Shown one piece after another: positions 18,684-27,244 of a DNA stretch of 64,000 bases. Position 1 is the stretch's first letter; each line of letters begins with the position of its first letter. The notes below the pieces were generated by a model. It ran no database searches, was not told the DNA's origin, and saw nothing but the letters and a program-made list of their open reading frames with translations. The translations under genes and the position numbers were made by a program. Origin of the DNA: Arthrobacter wenxiniae (GTDB lineage: Bacteria > Actinomycetota > Actinomycetes > Actinomycetales > Micrococcaceae); the NCBI RefSeq assembly GCF_013376105.1, contig NZ_JAAMFM010000001.1:124001-188000 (forward strand), given 5' to 3'.

Positions 18684-19466
18684 TCAGCGGCCGGTGAAGC
18701 TTGGCTTTCGCTTGGCGGTAAAGGCGGCGAAGCCCTCGGCGTAGTCGGCCGTCCCGGACAGGGCGGCCTGCGCCTGGTTTTCAAGGACGACGGCGTCCCA
18801 GAGCCCCAGCCGACGGTCGCGGATCTGCGCCACCAGGGTCTTGCTGGCGTTGAACGCCCGGGTGGGCCCGTTGGCCGCCTTGGCTGCCGCGGCGCGGGTG
18901 AAGTCGAGCAGTTCCTCCGCCGGCCTGGCCCGGCTGAACAGCCCGGAGGCCACGGCCTCCCCGCCGCTGATGAGTTCGGCGGTGTAGATCAGGTCAAGGG
19001 TGCGGTGCATCCCGAGGCGCTCGGTGAACAGCCAGTGGCCGCCCGAGTCCAGCGTGGCCCCGAGGTTGGCGAACGGCGAGCCGATCTTGGCGTTCTCGGC
19101 CACGTACACCACGTCGGTGGCGACCAGCAGGCCCAGCCCCACGCCCAGGCAGGCGCCCTGCGCGGCGGCGAAGGTGGGGGCCGGGAATCCGCCCATCTTC
19201 TTCAGGAGCGGGGCCAGCAGCCCGTCGAGGTAGCCGCTGACATCGTCCGTGGCGCCGTCCACCCCGGCGATGTCGCGGCCGGCACAAAACGCCCGTCCCT
19301 CACCGCGCAGGAGCAGCGCCCGGACGGTGCCCGCACCGGCGGCGCCTGCCGCTTCGTCATAGACAGCGGACAGCTCCCCCAGAGCGGCCTCGTTGAGCGA
19401 GTTCAGCTTCTCGGGGGCGTTGAGAACAATCTCGGCCACGCCGTCGGAAATCGAAAGCTCAATCAT
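18684..19466 (-). CDS. paaG: 1,2-epoxyphenylacetyl-CoA isomerase (PaaG), crotonase family
   Basis: A 260-aa crotonase-fold enzyme that converts ring-epoxyphenylacetyl-CoA to the oxepin. The oxyanion-hole segments are FCAGRDIAG and QGACLGVGLGL. The catalytic aspartate fits LDSGGHW, matching the PDCGGTW of PaaG as I recall it. It is the last gene of the paaABCDE unit, 78 nt after paaE. A generic enoyl-CoA hydratase is the alternative, but the DSGG motif and the position favour PaaG. Confidence 0.8.
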   Translation of the reverse strand: MIELSISDGVAEIVLNAPEKLNSLNEAALGELSAVYDEAAGAAGAGTVRALLLRGEGRAFCAGRDIAGVDGATDDVSGYLDGLLAPLLKKMGGFPAPTFAAAQGACLGVGLGLLVATDVVYVAENAKIGSPFANLGATLDSGGHWLFTERLGMHRTLDLIYTAELISGGEAVASGLFSRARPAEELLDFTRAAAAKAANGPTRAFNASKTLVAQIRDRRLGLWDAVVLENQAQAALSGTADYAEGFAAFTAKRKPSFTGR

Positions 19467-19495
19467 GGGGACTCCTCGGAGGTTGTGCGCTTCTC

Positions 19496-19533
19496 GGTCT
19501 CGACGCGTTCGCAGAGCTCACCGCCCGGCCACC
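19496..19533. repeat. Degenerate intergenic repeat between paaE and paaG
   Basis: GGTCTCGACGCGTTCGC followed by AGAGCTCACCGCC and ACCGG fills half of the 78-nt gap. It resembles the copy at 3690. Its location inside an operon suggests it does not stop transcription, though it could affect RNA stability between paaE and paaG. Confidence 0.35.
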
Positions 19534-19544
19534 GGGGGCACGGG

Positions 19545-20747
19545 TCAGCCGTCGTAGTCAACGGTGACCTCGGGGGTGGTGGGGCGCGATTGGCAGGTGA
19601 GGACGTAGCCGTTCTCGATCTCGTCGGGTTCGAGTGCGTAGTTTTCCTCCATCTCCACCTTGCCGCACACCAGCTTCGCCCGGCAGGTCCCGCACACGCC
19701 GCCGGCGCAGGCGAAGGGGACATCGGGGCGCACGCGCAGGGCGGCGTTGAGGATGGATTCGCGCGCATGGATGGGACTGAGGATGTCCGCGGTGAGGCCG
19801 TCGAGCGTGAACGTGATCTTGTAGGTTTCCTCGGATTCGTCCACCAGGACGGCCCGGCCGGCCTGGCCTTCCGGCTGGTCGGGGCGGCCCGTGGTGAACA
19901 GTTCAAAGCGGACCCTGTCCCGGGGGACGCCGCGGGCCTCGAGCACGTCACGGCACAGCTGCACCAGTTCGAAGGGCCCGCAGAGGAACCATTCGTCGAC
20001 GTCGTCCGCGTGGATGGCCGTGCCGAGCAGGGATTCGAGCTTGTCCGCGTCGAGGCGCCCGCTCATGAGCGGGGCGATGCGCTGTTCGCGGGAAAGCACG
20101 TGGTGGAGGGCGAAGCGCTGCGGATACCTGTCCTTGAGGTCCGCCAGCTCCTCCAGGAACATGACGTCCATGGTGGCCTTGTTCGCGTAGACCAGGTCGA
20201 GGCGGGTCCCGGGGTTGCCCGCCAGCAGGGACTTCGCGAGGGCCATGACGGGCGTGATGCCGGACCCGGCGGCGATGGCCACGTACGTTCCGGCGTCGCG
20301 CGCGATGTCCTCGGGGTGGTTCATGCTGTTGAGGACGTTGGACACTCCCCCGGCGGCTTCGCCGTGCTTGGAGATGAAGGCGCCCATGGGGCTCATGACG
20401 TCCATGACGGCCCCCGCCGCCAGCTCCGCATTGGCCCAGGTGGAGAACTCGCCGCCGATGTCGCGCTTGATGGCCACGCGGATCTCCGAGGAGCCGTCCT
20501 CAAACTGCACCGGCACGGCGCAGATCGAGTAGCTGCGGCGCACCTCGCGGTCCACGCCGTCCGCGCCCGGCATCTGCACGCGCAGCGCCACGTACTGGCC
20601 GGGCAGGTAGTCGTAGTAGCCGGCCAGCGCGGCGGGCACCTCGAAGGTGACCTCGATGGCGTCCTCGGTGAGCCGGCGGACCGCCTTGACGGTAAGCGCG
20701 TGGAACGAGGCCCGGCGCCGGGCGGTGGCGTCAGCGGGAACAGTCAT
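19545..20747 (-). CDS. paaE: Phenylacetyl-CoA epoxidase reductase subunit (PaaE)
   Basis: A 400-aa electron-transfer subunit that passes electrons from NADPH to the PaaA di-iron site. Domain order: FAD-binding domain (RRSYSIC), NAD(P)-binding domain (AAGSGITPV and FLCGPFELV), and a C-terminal plant-type ferredoxin with ligands C347, C352, C355 and C385 (CAGGVCGTC...LTC). The ATG shares one base with the paaD stop (TAATG), so translation is coupled. The upstream extension of the frame lies inside paaD and is not used. Confidence 0.94.
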   Translation of the reverse strand: MTVPADATARRRASFHALTVKAVRRLTEDAIEVTFEVPAALAGYYDYLPGQYVALRVQMPGADGVDREVRRSYSICAVPVQFEDGSSEIRVAIKRDIGGEFSTWANAELAAGAVMDVMSPMGAFISKHGEAAGGVSNVLNSMNHPEDIARDAGTYVAIAAGSGITPVMALAKSLLAGNPGTRLDLVYANKATMDVMFLEELADLKDRYPQRFALHHVLSREQRIAPLMSGRLDADKLESLLGTAIHADDVDEWFLCGPFELVQLCRDVLEARGVPRDRVRFELFTTGRPDQPEGQAGRAVLVDESEETYKITFTLDGLTADILSPIHARESILNAALRVRPDVPFACAGGVCGTCRAKLVCGKVEMEENYALEPDEIENGYVLTCQSRPTTPEVTVDYDG

Positions 20748-21319
20748 TAGAGCACCTTGAAGTAGTCGAACGGTTCCTTGCAGTCCTGGCAGACGTAGAG
20801 CGCCTTGCAGGAAGTGGAGCCGAAGCGGGTGAGTTCCTTGGTATGGAGCGATTGGCATTGCGGGCACTTGACTGCCAGGGCCAGCCGGACCGGGCCGCTG
20901 TGGCCGCCGGCGCGCGAGTGGCCGCTGGGCGGGGCGATGCCGTATTCCTCAAGCTTGGCCCGGCCCGCGGCGCTCATCCAGTCCGTGGTCCAGGCCGGGG
21001 ACAGCACCGTGACCACCTCCGCGGACTGGCCTTCCCTGGCGAACTCGGCCACCACGTCGTCACGGATGGCGTCCAGGGCCGGGCAGCCGGAGTAGGTGGG
21101 CGTGATGGTGACCCGGACGGCCGGCCGGCTGGCGTCAACGCGCGGGGCAGAGGCGGCCGGGGTCCCGGCGTCGTGCACCTCCACGCTGCGCAGGATGCCC
21201 AGGTCCGCGATGGTGAGCACGGGGATTTCGGGGTCGCAGACGCGTGCGGCGATGTCCCAGGCCTGCTGCTGCGCAGTCTTTCGGGGCGCCCCCTTTTCTT
21301 GGACCTCCACGGCACTCAC
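20747..21319 (-). CDS. paaD: PaaD, iron-sulfur assembly-type protein of the phenylacetyl-CoA epoxidase
   Basis: A 190-aa protein of the MIP18/DUF59 type, needed for epoxidase activity, probably in cluster maturation. The N-terminal DUF59 part includes VCDPEIPVLTIADLGI and TPTYSGCPA. The C-terminus is a zinc-ribbon-like CPxC...C...CQDC. It is somewhat longer than the E. coli protein. It starts with GTG at 21319, overlapping the paaC stop by 4 nt (GTGA). Confidence 0.93.
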   Translation of the reverse strand: MSAVEVQEKGAPRKTAQQQAWDIAARVCDPEIPVLTIADLGILRSVEVHDAGTPAASAPRVDASRPAVRVTITPTYSGCPALDAIRDDVVAEFAREGQSAEVVTVLSPAWTTDWMSAAGRAKLEEYGIAPPSGHSRAGGHSGPVRLALAVKCPQCQSLHTKELTRFGSTSCKALYVCQDCKEPFDYFKVL

Positions 21320-22173
21320 CAGCCCGCTCCGGGAAATTCGCGGGCCAGGACCTGCATCTCGGCCAAAATGAAGCCCAGGTATTCGGAGTGGCGGCCCAGC
21401 CGGCCCCCGCCCGTGGCCATGGGGTGGCCCGAGACGTCCAGTTCCGCCTCAGCCAGCACGGCGCCGGTGGAGCGGTCAAACTCTTCCTTCAGTGATGACG
21501 GCACGACGCCGGCGTCCCCGACTTTTGCGATCAACGGATCGTCTTCGAAGAGCTCGCCGACAAACGGCCACATGAGCGCGAGTCCGGCTTCCATGCGGCG
21601 CCGGGATTCCTCGGTGCCGCCCGCCAGGCGCAGGACCCACTGGGTGCTGTGGTCCAGGTGGTAGTCCACCTCCTTGACGGCCTTGGCAGCGATGGCGGCC
21701 AGCATGGGGTCCGTGGACTTGCTCAGCTCCCGGTACAGGGGGAACTGATAGTTGGCCGCGATGAACTGGCGGGCAATGGTGGCGGCGAAGTCGCCGTTGG
21801 GCTGCTCAAAGAGGTGCGCGGAGCGGAATTCGGGTTCGTGGCGGAAGTAGGCGAGCTCGTCCTCCGATTTCCCCCAGGCGGAGCCGGCATACGTAAGGAA
21901 GGAACGGGCGTGGCCCAGCTGGTCCAGGGCGATGTTGCCCAGGGCCACGTCCTCTTCAAGCTCGGGGGCGCGGGAAATCCAGTGACCCAGCCGCTGGGCC
22001 AGGATCAGGGCGTCGTCGCCCAGGCGCAGCGCGTAGTCGGCGACGTCCCCGCCGGGCGTCGCCGTGCCCTGTTCGGCGGCGAGCGCAATGTCCTCGGGCC
22101 GGAGGGCAAAGCCGGGCGTGATGCGGGTGGCGGAGGCTGAGGCGTCGCCACCCAGGCTGCTTGAGTGGTCCAT
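21316..22173 (-). CDS. paaC: Phenylacetyl-CoA epoxidase structural subunit (PaaC)
   Basis: A 285-aa helical partner of PaaA in the multicomponent epoxidase. Its ferritin-like fold is recognisable from DDALILAQRLGHWISRAPELEED and the helix containing NIALDQLGHARSF. It lacks a full di-iron set, as usual for PaaC. ATG 22173 overlaps the paaB stop (TAATG) and the end overlaps paaD. Confidence 0.94.
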   Translation of the reverse strand: MDHSSSLGGDASASATRITPGFALRPEDIALAAEQGTATPGGDVADYALRLGDDALILAQRLGHWISRAPELEEDVALGNIALDQLGHARSFLTYAGSAWGKSEDELAYFRHEPEFRSAHLFEQPNGDFAATIARQFIAANYQFPLYRELSKSTDPMLAAIAAKAVKEVDYHLDHSTQWVLRLAGGTEESRRRMEAGLALMWPFVGELFEDDPLIAKVGDAGVVPSSLKEEFDRSTGAVLAEAELDVSGHPMATGGGRLGRHSEYLGFILAEMQVLAREFPGAGW

Positions 22174-22505
22174 TAGAGGTGCTTCACCCCTTCGCTCTTC
22201 GTGTAGTAGGTGGCGTGGCGGTAGTCCTTGCCCTGGGGCGATTCAAAGAAGGAGCCCTTGGAGTCGGGGTCCGAGGCGGCGATGGCGTCGGAGGGGACCA
22301 CCCAGATGGAAACGCCTTCGTTGCGGCGCGTGTACAGGTCCCGGGCGTTGCGCAGCGCCATGGACGCGTCGGGTGCGTGCAGGGAGCCGGCGTGGACGTG
22401 GCTCAGTCCCCGGCTGGAGCGCACAAAGACCTCCCACAGGGGCCAGCGGGGGGCACCTTCGGCGGGTGCAGGTGCCGTGCCTTCTGGTAAACGGGCTTCA
22501 TTCAT
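22173..22505 (-). CDS. paaB: Phenylacetyl-CoA epoxidase subunit PaaB
   Basis: A 110-aa subunit that bridges the PaaAC dimers. The diagnostic stretch is WPLWEVFVRSSRGLSHVHAG followed by ALRNARDLYTRR. The start is ATG 22505 (MNEARLPEG), 2 nt after the paaA stop; the open frame continues upstream only as a shadow of paaA. A proline/alanine-rich N-terminal extension of about 20 residues precedes the core. Confidence 0.95.
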   Translation of the reverse strand: MNEARLPEGTAPAPAEGAPRWPLWEVFVRSSRGLSHVHAGSLHAPDASMALRNARDLYTRRNEGVSIWVVPSDAIAASDPDSKGSFFESPQGKDYRHATYYTKSEGVKHL

Positions 22506-22507
22506 GT

Positions 22508-23533
22508 CTAGGCTGCTGCTTTCTGTGCGTTCGTGGACGACTGCTTCGCGGCCTGCTTCGCTGCGTAGGCCGCGGCCGCCTCGCGGACCCAGGCGCCGTC
22601 GGCATGCGCGGAGCGGCGGCGCTCCAGGCGCTGCGCGTTGCAGGGGCCGCGGCCGGCCAGGACTTCCTTGAATTCCTCCCAGTCCAGCGGGCCGTGTTCC
22701 CACTTCTTGGTGTCCTCGTTAAAGCGGATTTCATCGTCGGGGAGGGTCAGCCCCAGCACCTTGACCTGCTCGGCGAGCATCCCCACAAAGCGGGAGCGCA
22801 ACTCGTCGTTGCTGAAGCGCTTGATGTTCCAGGCCATGGACTGCTTGGAGTTGGGCGAATCGTCATCCGGCGGGCCGAACATCATCAGCGACGGCGCGTA
22901 CCAGCGGTTGACGGCGTCCTGGGCCATGGCGCGTTGTGCGGGGGTGCCGTTGGCCAGTTCCAGCAGGATCTCGAAGCCCTGGCGCTGGTGGAAGGATTCC
23001 TCCTTGCACACGCGCACCATGGCCCGGCCGTATGGGCCGTACGATGCCCGGCACAGCGGCACCTGGTTGCAGATGGCGGCGCCGTCCACCATCCAGCCGA
23101 TGGCGCCCATGTCCGCCCAGGTCACGGTGGGGTAGTTGAAGATGGAGGAATAGCGGGCCTTGCCGGCCACCAGGGCGTCCATCATCTCGTCCCGCGTGGT
23201 GCCCAGCGTTTCGGCTGCGGAGTAGAGGTAGAGCCCGTGCCCGGCCTCGTCCTGGACCTTGGCCATGAGGATCGACTTTCGCTTCAGGCTCGGGGCCCGG
23301 GTGATCCAGTTGGCCTCGGGCTGCATGCCGATGATCTCCGAGTGCGCGTGCTGGGAGATCTGGCGCACCAGGGACCGCCGGTAGGCCTCCGGCATCCAGT
23401 CCTTGGGCTCCACGCGGGAATCCTTGGCGATGATCCGGTCAAAATTCTCCTGCCCCGCGGCGTCCTCCGGGGTCAGGGCTTCCATTGCGTTCTGGGGGGC
23501 GGGCTGGCCCGCCGGCTGCACGTTCCGTGCCAT
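22508..23533 (-). CDS. paaA: Phenylacetyl-CoA epoxidase catalytic subunit (PaaA)
   Basis: A 341-aa di-iron oxygenase subunit that epoxidises the aromatic ring of phenylacetyl-CoA. Iron ligands fit KVQDEAGHG and [12 protein letters not shown]. The start is ATG 23533 after GAGGAG at 6 nt; the nine extra residues of the longer frame lack a ribosome site. It is the first gene of paaABCDE-paaG. Transcription is likely driven by the strong promoter at 23581-23609 and repressed by PaaR. Confidence 0.96.
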   Translation of the reverse strand: MARNVQPAGQPAPQNAMEALTPEDAAGQENFDRIIAKDSRVEPKDWMPEAYRRSLVRQISQHAHSEIIGMQPEANWITRAPSLKRKSILMAKVQDEAGHGLYLYSAAETLGTTRDEMMDALVAGKARYSSIFNYPTVTWADMGAIGWMVDGAAICNQVPLCRASYGPYGRAMVRVCKEESFHQRQGFEILLELANGTPAQRAMAQDAVNRWYAPSLMMFGPPDDDSPNSKQSMAWNIKRFSNDELRSRFVGMLAEQVKVLGLTLPDDEIRFNEDTKKWEHGPLDWEEFKEVLAGRGPCNAQRLERRRSAHADGAWVREAAAAYAAKQAAKQSSTNAQKAAA

Positions 23534-23561
23534 GGCAACTCCTCGATGTGGCGCCGACATT

Positions 23562-23609
23562 ATTTACCGACCGTTCGTTCAGAATATAATGTGACGGGCG
23601 CCTCGTCAA
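23562..23609 (-). promoter_or_regulatory. paaA promoter with overlapping PaaR-type operator
   Basis: On the minus strand a -35 box TTGACG (23604-23609) and a -10 box TATTCT (23581-23586) are 17 bp apart. The plus-strand sequence ATTTACCGACCGTTCGTTC (23562-23580) abuts the -10 box and covers the expected transcript start. Its core, ACCGACCGTTCGTT, fits the ACCG-NN-CG-NN-CGGT pattern I recall for corynebacterial PaaR, with one base off. Nineteen bases are identical to the site in front of paaJ. Confidence 0.72.
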
Positions 23610-23624
23610 TCGGGCGGCTGTGGA

Positions 23625-23671
23625 TTGACAGATGCGTGTGCAAGGGTATTACCTAATGAACATTCGGTAAG
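23625..23671 (+). promoter_or_regulatory. paaI promoter with PaaR-like operator
   Basis: A -35 box TTGACA (23625-23630) is 16 bp from TATTAC (23647-23652). Overlapping the -10 box is ACCTAATGAACATTCGGT (23651-23668), whose ends form an inverted repeat ACCtAATG / CATTcGGT. The right half matches the CGGTNAG half of the PaaR pattern, but the left half is divergent. It should control paaI-paaK-paaR, and so PaaR itself. Confidence 0.55.
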
Positions 23672-23690
23672 AAAGCGTGAGGAGTGACAC

Positions 23691-24128
23691 ATGGGGGCCA
23701 TCGAGGCCGGGGAACAGCACCCCATCCTGTTGAATGACCATGCGTCGGAGTGGCTGGGCATCGAGGTGCTGAACCTCGACGACGGCCATGCCACCATTGC
23801 CATGACGCTGCGTCCGGAGATGATGAACGGTTTTGGCATCACCCACGGCGGCATGATCTTCGCATTTGCCGACTCCGCCTTTGCGCTGGCCTGCAACTCA
23901 GCCCACGGCGACGACGGCCTTGTGACCGTGGCCTCCGGCGCAGACGTCACCTTCCTGGCCCCCACCCGCGCGGGCCAGCGGATCACCGCCGTCGCCAGCC
24001 GCCGCCAGCAGCAGGGCCGCAGCGGGCTCTATGACGTCCAGGTCATCGCCGACGACGGCGGCACCCCCACCGTCGTGGCTGAATTCCGCGGCCGCAGCCG
24101 GACCATCCCCAACAGACACACGAATTGA
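23691..24128 (+). CDS. paaI: Hydroxyphenylacetyl-CoA thioesterase (PaaI)
   Basis: A 145-aa hotdog-fold thioesterase. The active-site helix is THGGMIFAFADSAFALACN, with the aspartate and glycine pair typical of PaaI. It is thought to release CoA from dead-end intermediates of the pathway. GAGGAGTG lies upstream of ATG 23691. It is divergent from paaA and 15 nt ahead of paaK. Confidence 0.9.
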   Translation: MGAIEAGEQHPILLNDHASEWLGIEVLNLDDGHATIAMTLRPEMMNGFGITHGGMIFAFADSAFALACNSAHGDDGLVTVASGADVTFLAPTRAGQRITAVASRRQQQGRSGLYDVQVIADDGGTPTVVAEFRGRSRTIPNRHTN

Positions 24129-24143
24129 AAGGTCCGACCCACG

Positions 24144-25460
24144 ATGACCGAAACCACCCAGAAGGACCCCTCCCTGCTGGACGCCGCGGAGCTCATGAGC
24201 CGCGACGAACTGGAGGCCCTGCAGCTCAAGCGGCTCCAGGACACCGTGGCCTACGCCTACAGCCGCGTGCCGCTGTACAAGCGCAAGTTTGACGAGGTCG
24301 GCGTCCACCCGCAGGACCTGAAGGACCTTTCCGATCTGGCGAAGTTCCCCTACACGACCAAGGAGGACCTGCGCCAGGAGTACCCGTTCGGCATGTTTGC
24401 CGTGCCCCAGAGCGAGGTGGTGCGCATCCACGCCAGCTCCGGCACCACGGGCCGGCCCACCGTGGTGGGCTACACGCAAAACGACCTCAACGTCTGGGCA
24501 TCCCTCGTGGCCCGCTCCATGCGCGCCTCCGGCGTCAAGCCCGGGATGAAGGTCCACAACGCCTATGGCTACGGCCTGTTCACCGGCGGTCTGGGCGCAC
24601 ACTATGGCGCCGAGGCGCTGGGCACCACCGTCATCCCCATGTCCGGCGGCCAGACCGAGAAGCAGATCCAGCTGATCCAGGACTTCGCGCCGGACGCCAT
24701 CATGTGCACGCCCACGTACCTGCTGACCATCATGGACGCGATGATCCACCGCGGCATCGACCCCCGTGCCACCTCGCTGAAATTCGCCGTGTGCGGCGCC
24801 GAGCCGTGGACTGAGGAGATGCGCCACGAGCTTGAGCAGGGCCTGAACCTCGACGCCTGCGACATCTACGGGCTCTCCGAGGTCATGGGCCCGGGCGTGG
24901 CCGGCGAATCGGTGGAGACCAAGGACGGGAACCACATCTGGGAGGACCACTTCCGGCCCGAAATCATCGACCCCTTCGACCACACCACGGTGCTGCCGGA
25001 CGGCCACAAGGGCGAACTCGTGTTCACCGCCCTGACGAAGGAAGCGCTGCCCATCATCCGGTACCGCACCAAGGATCTCTCCAGCCTGCTGCCCGGAACG
25101 GCCCGCCCGTCCATGCGCCGGATGGCCAGGATCACCGGCCGCAGCGACGACATGATCATCCTGCGCGGCGTGAACATGTTCCCCTCCCAGATCGAGGAAA
25201 TCGCCCTGCGGATCCCTGCGTTGAGTCCCCACTTCCAGCTGGAGCTGACCCGCAGCGGCCGCATGGATGCCATGACCATCCACATCGAGCCCCGCGAAAA
25301 CACCACCCCCGGGGACCGTGCGGCCGCCGCCGCGGAACTGAAGTCCCAGATCAAGATCCACGTGGGCTCATCGTGCACCGTCGACGTCGTGGAACCCGGG
25401 ACCCTGGAACGCTCCAACGGCAAGCTGCGCCGGATCTACGACAACCGGCCCAGGCCTTGA
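24144..25460 (+). CDS. paaK: Phenylacetate-CoA ligase (PaaK)
   Basis: A 438-aa acyl-adenylate-forming ligase that starts the pathway by making phenylacetyl-CoA from phenylacetate, ATP and CoA. The P-loop is ASSGTTGRPTVVGYT. Further family motifs are YGLSEVMGPGVA and the hinge region TGRSDDMIILRGVN. Its length is normal for PaaK. It lies between paaI and paaR, and all three genes run in the same direction with short gaps. Confidence 0.96.
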   Translation: MTETTQKDPSLLDAAELMSRDELEALQLKRLQDTVAYAYSRVPLYKRKFDEVGVHPQDLKDLSDLAKFPYTTKEDLRQEYPFGMFAVPQSEVVRIHASSGTTGRPTVVGYTQNDLNVWASLVARSMRASGVKPGMKVHNAYGYGLFTGGLGAHYGAEALGTTVIPMSGGQTEKQIQLIQDFAPDAIMCTPTYLLTIMDAMIHRGIDPRATSLKFAVCGAEPWTEEMRHELEQGLNLDACDIYGLSEVMGPGVAGESVETKDGNHIWEDHFRPEIIDPFDHTTVLPDGHKGELVFTALTKEALPIIRYRTKDLSSLLPGTARPSMRRMARITGRSDDMIILRGVNMFPSQIEEIALRIPALSPHFQLELTRSGRMDAMTIHIEPRENTTPGDRAAAAAELKSQIKIHVGSSCTVDVVEPGTLERSNGKLRRIYDNRPRP

Positions 25461-25497
25461 TCCCGGGGGTCGATCCCCGCGTGAGAAACTAGGAACC

Positions 25498-26118
25498 ATG
25501 CCCAACACCGCACCCGCCACCGCCACGAACTCCGCCGCGTCCAAGCGGGGCCGTCCCGGCTACGACCAGCGGTCCGTGCTGCGGATCGCCGTGGACGTTT
25601 TCAACAAGCACGGCTACGACGCCACGTCCATGGGCCTCCTGGCCGAGCACCTGGGCATCTCCAAATCCGCCATCTACCACCACGTCCCCTCCAAGGAGGA
25701 CCTGCTGCGTCTGGCCCTGGAGGAGGCCATGGGCGGCCTTGAAGGCGTGTTGACGCTCGACGGCGCCACCACCGGCGCGCCGGACGCCCGCCTTGAGTTT
25801 GTGCTCCGGGGTACCATCGGGGTGCTGGTGGACCGGCTCCCGTTCGTCACGCTGCTGCTGCGCCTGCGCGGCAACACGGACATGGAACGCGACGCCCTGG
25901 CCCGGCGCCGCGTGTTCGACCGCACCATCACCGGGCTCGTCGCCACCGCCCAGCAGGAGGGCTCCCTGCGCACGGACATCGCGCCCGGCACCATCACCCG
26001 GCTGCTGTTCGGCACCATCAACTCGATCGTGGAATGGTACAAGCCCGGCGGCGCGCTTTCGGCCGAAAAGCTGGCCGACGACGTCATCACCATGTCCTTC
26101 CAGGGCCTGCACAAGTAG
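25498..26118 (+). CDS. paaR: TetR-family repressor of phenylacetate genes (PaaR)
   Basis: A 206-aa TetR regulator. The helix-turn-helix spans roughly residues 40-60 (LLAEHLGISKSAIYHHVPSK). It sits 37 nt after paaK and is probably co-transcribed. Actinobacteria typically use a TetR-type PaaR that releases DNA on binding phenylacetyl-CoA, in place of the GntR-type PaaX. Operator-like sites before paaA, paaI and paaJ fit this role. The ligand is inferred. Confidence 0.85.
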   Translation: MPNTAPATATNSAASKRGRPGYDQRSVLRIAVDVFNKHGYDATSMGLLAEHLGISKSAIYHHVPSKEDLLRLALEEAMGGLEGVLTLDGATTGAPDARLEFVLRGTIGVLVDRLPFVTLLLRLRGNTDMERDALARRRVFDRTITGLVATAQQEGSLRTDIAPGTITRLLFGTINSIVEWYKPGGALSAEKLADDVITMSFQGLHK

Positions 26119-26167
26119 CCGGCACGGCGCCGTTGACTGCGCCCCCGGGCAGGCGCACGATTTAGGC

Positions 26168-26932
26168 ATGGCCACCAAAATTTCAGACTCCCTGCGGGCG
26201 CTCACTCCGGAGCTCCGCTACGAACCCACCACCAAGCGCATCCGTGCCCTGCTCGGGGACCAGCCCGTCCTGGATTCCCGCAGCGCCGTGGTGCTTTGGG
26301 AACCCCGGCGGGTGGTGCCGTGCTACGCGGTGCCGGCAAACGACGTCGTGGGCGTCCTGAGCCCGGCCGCGCCCCAGCCGCCGGGACCGGACACGCGGCC
26401 CGTCCTGCACCCGGGCATCCCGTTTGGCCGGCACAGCTCCCCGGGGAAACCGCTCGATGTCTCGGCCGCCGGGCAGACGGCGGCGGGCGGCGCGTTTGAG
26501 CTCGAGGACCCGGACCTTGCCGGCTACGTGGCGTTCGACCCCGACGCCTTTGGCTGGCTGGAGGAGGACGACGCCGTCCAGTCGCACCCGCGCGACCCTT
26601 TCCACCGCGTGGACATCCGCCACAGCTCGCGGCACGTCCTGGTCAGCAGCGGCGGGCTGGTGCTGGCCGAGTCCACGGCGCCGGTCATGGTGTTTGAAAC
26701 CAACCTGGTCGAGCGGACCTACCTGCCGGCGGCCGACATCAACTGGGACCAGCTGATCACAACCGACTCCGTGACGCTGTGCCCCTACAAGGGCACGGCG
26801 AGCTACTGGCGGCTGGCCGGCGGGTCCGGGGAGGACGTGGCCTGGAGCTACCAGGAACCGCTGCCGCCCGCGGCGGAAATCGCCGGGCTGGTGTGCTTTT
26901 ACGCCAACCTGGTGGACGTCAAGGAGCTCTAG
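26168..26932 (+). CDS. DUF427-domain protein
   Basis: A 254-aa soluble protein. The region around residues 145-230 has the DUF427 pattern (RVDIRHSSRHVLVS...GLVLAES, then PVMVFET and TLCPYKGTASYW). The N-terminal half repeats a weaker version (SRSAVVLWEPRRVVPCYAVP), so it looks like a two-domain DUF427 protein. No enzymatic role is established that I know of. It lies 49 nt after paaR in the same direction, but there is no evidence that it belongs to phenylacetate metabolism. Confidence 0.8.
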   Translation: MATKISDSLRALTPELRYEPTTKRIRALLGDQPVLDSRSAVVLWEPRRVVPCYAVPANDVVGVLSPAAPQPPGPDTRPVLHPGIPFGRHSSPGKPLDVSAAGQTAAGGAFELEDPDLAGYVAFDPDAFGWLEEDDAVQSHPRDPFHRVDIRHSSRHVLVSSGGLVLAESTAPVMVFETNLVERTYLPAADINWDQLITTDSVTLCPYKGTASYWRLAGGSGEDVAWSYQEPLPPAAEIAGLVCFYANLVDVKEL

Positions 26933-27244
26933 CCGGCCGCCAGGCAGCTTCCTGGCCTGTTGTGCGCAACGGCAGGCTCCAGCCGCACGCACGACACTGC
27001 CCAGCGCACGGCCCCCGCCTACACGGCGGCGCAGGACGGGTCACGGAGGCCGGACGATCCCAAGCACGTCGCCGGGAGCGTCCATGTCCGATTCAAGGTC
27101 AGGGGGCGCAGTCGGCATGCCCCGCTTGTCGCCATGCGCACAACCCGCCGGCAGTCTGACGCATGGCGCTTTGCGAGCTTGTGGGCAAAGGGAGCGCTTG
27201 GGCACCAGCGGCTGGAGGAATGCGGGCTTCGCCGCCCCGTGCCT
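26933..27244. other. Intergenic region with a small hairpin, no gene seen
   Basis: This 312-nt gap separates the convergent DUF427 gene and paaZ. A short hairpin, GCCAGG-CAGCTT-CCTGGC (26939-26956), follows the DUF427 stop but lacks a T-tract, so it is only a weak candidate terminator. The rest shows no reading frame with a ribosome site or coding-like third positions, and I see no repeat. Confidence 0.5.

Noticed and set aside
18330-20750. An 806-codon open frame on the plus strand across the paaG-paaE region
   Set aside because: It runs antisense to paaG and paaE, which have clear family motifs. Its protein is low-complexity Gly/Arg/His sequence typical of antisense frames in high-GC DNA.
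26939-26956. Rho-independent terminator after the DUF427 gene
   Set aside because: The 6-bp stem is followed by CTGTTGTG, not a T-tract. I kept it only as a note in the intergenic entry.
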